Of a stretch of DNA of 64,000 nt, positions 62,801-64,000 are shown piece by piece (position 1 is the stretch's first letter; the number at the start of each line of letters is the position of its first letter). The stretch is from Trogon surrucura (lineage: Eukaryota; Chordata; Aves; Trogoniformes; Trogonidae). The position numbers and the translations under genes are program-made. Location of the stretch: NCBI GenBank assembly GCA_020746105.1, contig CM036626.1:18403001-18467000 (forward strand), given 5' to 3'. A model generated the notes under the pieces. The model had not been told where the DNA came from and did no database searches. It saw only the letters and a list, made by a program, of their open reading frames with translations.

Positions 62801-62997
62801 ATCAGTCTCAAGCCGAGAAGGATTTACACTCAGATGACAGTGAAATGAGCGGATCTGCCGGTAGCGGAGCTGACTGCGGTGAAACTGAAGAGTTAGGGGC
62901 CGATGCTAGTGAAACTCCAGAAACGTCATCGGAGACCCCGATGGAAAACAGTGATGAAGCCACAGAAGTTGCAGATGAACCTATGGAGCAAGACTAA
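35779..62997 (+). CDS. PPP4R2: Protein phosphatase 4 regulatory subunit 2 (whole gene, 9 coding exons)
   Basis: PPP4R2 binds the PP4 catalytic subunit and, with PPP4R3, forms a nuclear complex that dephosphorylates gamma-H2AX, RPA2 and other repair substrates; roles in centrosomes and snRNP assembly are also known. Joined exons: 35779-35812, 36593-36674, 53251-53421, 58182-58275, 59711-59748, 60249-60323, 60745-60888, 61477-61745, 62684-62997. They total 1221 nt and give 406 aa (human about 417). The N-terminal half is near-identical to the mammalian protein as remembered, for example [11 protein letters not shown], the stretch around [15 protein letters not shown], and [16 protein letters not shown]. 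The C-terminal half is Ser/Glu-rich and disordered, with a basic EVKRLKFDK (244-252, possible nuclear signal) and the conserved end EPMEQD. The Glu run at about 298-303 looks shorter than in human, which may explain part of the length difference. Confidence 0.97.
36593..36674 (+). CDS. PPP4R2: PPP4R2 coding exon 2
   Basis: 82 nt, residues 12-38 with split codons at both ends, encoding [20 protein letters not shown] and on to AKTGET. The acceptor is GTGCCAACAG and the donor ACGAT|GTAAGT. Confidence 0.95.
37085..37520 (+). promoter_or_regulatory. CpG-rich patch inside PPP4R2 intron 2
   Basis: A CpG-dense block about 1.3 kb downstream of PPP4R2 exon 1, separated from the main island by A/T-rich sequence. 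A donor-like GGGG|GTGAGC occurs at 37328/37329. It may be an alternative promoter or a split island; no coding match is visible. Confidence 0.4.
40989..41700 (-). mobile_element. Old, degraded CR1 LINE fragment (copy 5)
   Basis: Scattered but ordered CR1 landmarks in minus orientation: AGTTGGGAGGAACTTCTGGA, then GGTTACTCAGGCC, TTTCCCTTGAAGCAAGG, GGTTAAAGACAGCAGGTAGG, CAAACCGGACATAGC and GAGGGCACACTGACAGGTGT. These cover the CR1 3' end and inward ORF2 in the right order over about 0.7 kb. Every frame is broken, so it is much older than copies 1-4 and a different subfamily. The right edge is approximate. Confidence 0.7.
42118..42145. repeat. Perfect 12-bp inverted repeat, 4-nt loop
   Basis: AAGGAAATTACT and its exact reverse complement AGTAATTTCCTT flank the loop GTAT. 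It lies in PPP4R2 intron 2. The stem is too short for a typical microRNA precursor. Confidence 0.9.
42551..42616. repeat. Imperfect tandem duplication (38-bp offset)
   Basis: ATTATTCCTCACTAAC followed by a TTCCACT block occurs at 42551 and again at 42589 with a few changes. Confidence 0.8.
48263..48285 (-). mobile_element. Possible CR1 terminal scrap
   Basis: ACAGAATCATAGAATGTGTT looks like the extreme 3' end of a minus-oriented CR1, but the sequence after it is not clearly CR1. Confidence 0.3.
53251..53421 (+). CDS. PPP4R2: PPP4R2 coding exon 3
   Basis: 171 nt, residues 39-96 with split codons. Encodes [20 protein letters not shown] and the Pro-rich segment [20 protein letters not shown]. 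The acceptor is TTTTATGCAG and the donor GG|GTATGT. The length divides by three, so skipping it would keep the frame. Confidence 0.96.
55689..55731. repeat. Short tandem duplication (23-bp offset)
   Basis: TAGATGTACACCAGTTGTA repeats 23 bases later with one change (TAGATGTACGCCAGTTGTA). Confidence 0.8.
56208..56346 (+). CDS. Candidate alternative terminal exon of PPP4R2
   Basis: After a good acceptor (ATTTCTGTTTCAG) the sequence continues in the phase left by exon 3 (GG|T). It encodes 45 further codons, beginning [17 protein letters not shown] and ending [12 protein letters not shown], then TAA. The result would be a 141-aa protein keeping residues 1-96. An AATAAA at 57783 could end a 1.4-kb 3' UTR. 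No protein family is recognised in the tail. Chance alone could leave 45 codons open, so this is a candidate only. Confidence 0.3.
57783..57788 (+). terminator. Intronic poly(A) signal candidate
   Basis: An AATAAA preceded by sequence with the look of a 3' UTR and followed by T-rich and GTGTG-containing sequence. It would serve the candidate alternative exon at 56208. Confidence 0.3.
58182..58275 (+). CDS. PPP4R2: PPP4R2 coding exon 4
   Basis: 94 nt, residues 96-127 ([20 protein letters not shown], then [11 protein letters not shown]). The acceptor is TTTCATTGCAG and the donor AAG|GTATGT. This is among the best conserved parts of the protein. Confidence 0.96.
58276..59710 (+). other. PPP4R2 intron 4 (1.4 kb)
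   Basis: A GT-AG intron. No repeat or gene was recognised. Confidence 0.8.
59711..59748 (+). CDS. PPP4R2: PPP4R2 coding exon 5 (38 nt)
   Basis: A very short exon encoding [12 protein letters not shown] plus two bases. The acceptor is TGTATTACAG and the donor GA|GTAAGT. Confidence 0.95.
60249..60323 (+). CDS. PPP4R2: PPP4R2 coding exon 6
   Basis: 75 nt, encoding [20 protein letters not shown] and on to GYSD, with split codons at both ends. It begins the Ser/Asn-rich linker. The acceptor is TTTTGTTAG and the donor CAG|GTAAGT. Confidence 0.95.
60745..60888 (+). CDS. PPP4R2: PPP4R2 coding exon 7
   Basis: 144 nt, residues 165-212, encoding [20 protein letters not shown] and the following Thr/Gln-rich segment. 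The acceptor is TTTTTAAAG and the donor CAG|GTTTGT, a weaker form. Confidence 0.94.
61477..61745 (+). CDS. PPP4R2: PPP4R2 coding exon 8
   Basis: 269 nt, residues 213-302. Ser/Glu-rich disordered region with the basic EVKRLKFDK (244-252) and a terminal Glu run. The acceptor is GTTTATAG and the donor AAG|GTATTT. Confidence 0.94.
61746..62683 (+). other. PPP4R2 intron 8 (0.9 kb)
   Basis: A GT-AG intron with a 16-base T-run near 62268-62283. Nothing else was recognised. Confidence 0.8.
62684..62997 (+). CDS. PPP4R2: PPP4R2 coding exon 9 (terminal)
   Basis: 314 nt, residues 303-406 and a TAA stop. Acidic, Ser/Glu-rich tail (for example [20 protein letters not shown]) ending in the conserved [14 protein letters not shown]. 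The acceptor is ACCATTTCTAG. Confidence 0.96.
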
Positions 62998-63275
62998 TTT
63001 AAATACCCTTAGATGCAGTATTTTCCATAAGGCTCCGGTTTTACACTGTATAAATAATTTTATGTAATAAAGTGGACCTTTAGTTTTACAAAAAGAAGCA
63101 GGTTGTAAAATAAACTTCTCCATGGATTGAACCTTGAAAGAGTTGTACGTGATAAGAACTGTGAATACCAGCTCCTTCAGGTCCTGCTTACCGCTGAACT
63201 TTCGTTTGGTCAAATCAGTGGTTTGTGTATAGTTTTTTTTATTTAGAATAAAAGTTTTTAAACTGGAAGGTAATT
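62998..63275 (+). other. PPP4R2 3' UTR
   Basis: A/T-rich sequence after the stop with AATAAA at 63066, 63109 and 63247. Any may be used, giving a 3' UTR of roughly 90 to 280 bases, or longer if distal signals beyond the window act. Confidence 0.6.
63247..63252 (+). terminator. Poly(A) signal candidate of PPP4R2
   Basis: An AATAAA with a T-rich downstream element. The proximal signals at 63066 and 63109 are alternatives. Confidence 0.5.
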
Positions 63276-64000
63276 ATAATTTTGACAACTTTTTTGGAGA
63301 TTACCACACCTAGTTGTATGTAAGCAAGAAAGCTTTTTGTCTTGTCTTTTTCTGACAGCTATAGCAGTTACTTCATATTTTGGTTACAGTTTCGACATTT
63401 TGACATGTGAAATACGGGGTTTCATGCTGGTTTCCAGATTTTTATTTGAATACACACTATGAAACCTTCTGTGTGTTTAAAATGTGTTACATTTCACACA
63501 CACATATATGCACGCATGCACACGTATGTGTACCCTCACTGTTCAAAGGGGAAAATGGTCTATTTTTCTGTTTCTATAAAAGATAAATACAGCAAATACT
63601 TTTTCTATAGGACAAGACTGAGTTCACCTCTCAAGGCGCTTTGTTTTGCCTCTGGAAAACCAAACAAATGAAATCTGGCCCATATGAAACCCTGGCAATG
63701 GTAACGTTGAAAACACCAGAGTAAACACATTCCAAGAGAACTGTTCAGATTACAACATTTTTGTATACTTCTGAGGTGCCTGAGTGAAAGGATTTCATTT
63801 ATTTATGGGAAAATGTGCTTTCTGTTGAGAACGTTGTAATCAAAACATTTAGCTTAAACTTTTGTAGGAGAAATGTTTGAAAACGCGCTAAGAAAATATC
63901 TTGGAAGAAACGAACAGGTACTTGCCTCCTTGAGTGCTTTTTGGAGCATTGTGAATATTGTAGAGAAGTCTCAAAATTATTCTAAGGTATGCAGGTGGCA
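63276..64000. other. Downstream flank, nothing recognised
   Basis: Intergenic or distal 3' UTR sequence with a short CA/TA-rich patch near 63497-63532. No coding match is seen. Confidence 0.4.

Overview
The window looks like bird genomic DNA. It carries several CR1 LINE retrotransposons typical of sauropsids, compact GT-AG introns, CpG-island promoters, and two adjacent same-strand genes: GXYLT2 (glucoside xylosyltransferase 2) then PPP4R2 (protein phosphatase 4 regulatory subunit 2). The same neighbours occur at human 3p13, between SHQ1 and PDZRN3. There is no bacterial or phage content.

Layout. 1-4.1 kb: a young CR1 tail joined to a 13-copy 11-bp minisatellite, a CpG island (about 1.18-2.08 kb) with an NRF1 site and a minus-strand splice donor (probably the promoter of a divergent gene; SHQ1 by synteny), and two more CR1 tails. 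4.2-22.1 kb: GXYLT2, seven coding exons rebuilt in frame into 426 aa. 22.1-34.8 kb: GXYLT2 3' UTR of uncertain length, then intergenic DNA with one ancient MIR-like fragment and a promoter-like patch near 32.2-32.4 kb. 34.8-35.2 kb: a fourth CR1 tail against the next CpG island. 35.3-63.3 kb: PPP4R2, nine coding exons rebuilt into 406 aa. Its 16.6 kb intron 2 contains a second CpG-rich patch (about 37.1-37.5 kb), an old degraded CR1 (about 41.0-41.7 kb) and a perfect 12-bp-stem hairpin. 63.3-64 kb: downstream sequence with nothing recognised.

The two genes have unrelated jobs. GXYLT2 is a type II membrane glycosyltransferase that adds xylose to O-glucose on EGF repeats such as those of Notch. 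PPP4R2 is a mostly nuclear subunit of the PP4 phosphatase. Their pairing is conserved synteny, not an operon.

I found no convincing new system. The best leads are (1) a possible alternative terminal exon in PPP4R2 intron 3 that would give a 141-aa isoform, (2) an upstream in-frame acceptor before GXYLT2 exon 5 that would insert exactly 40 codons, and (3) several promoter-like signals outside the two main promoters. Exon boundaries come from reading frame, GT-AG sites and remembered family sequence; no alignment or transcript evidence was available.
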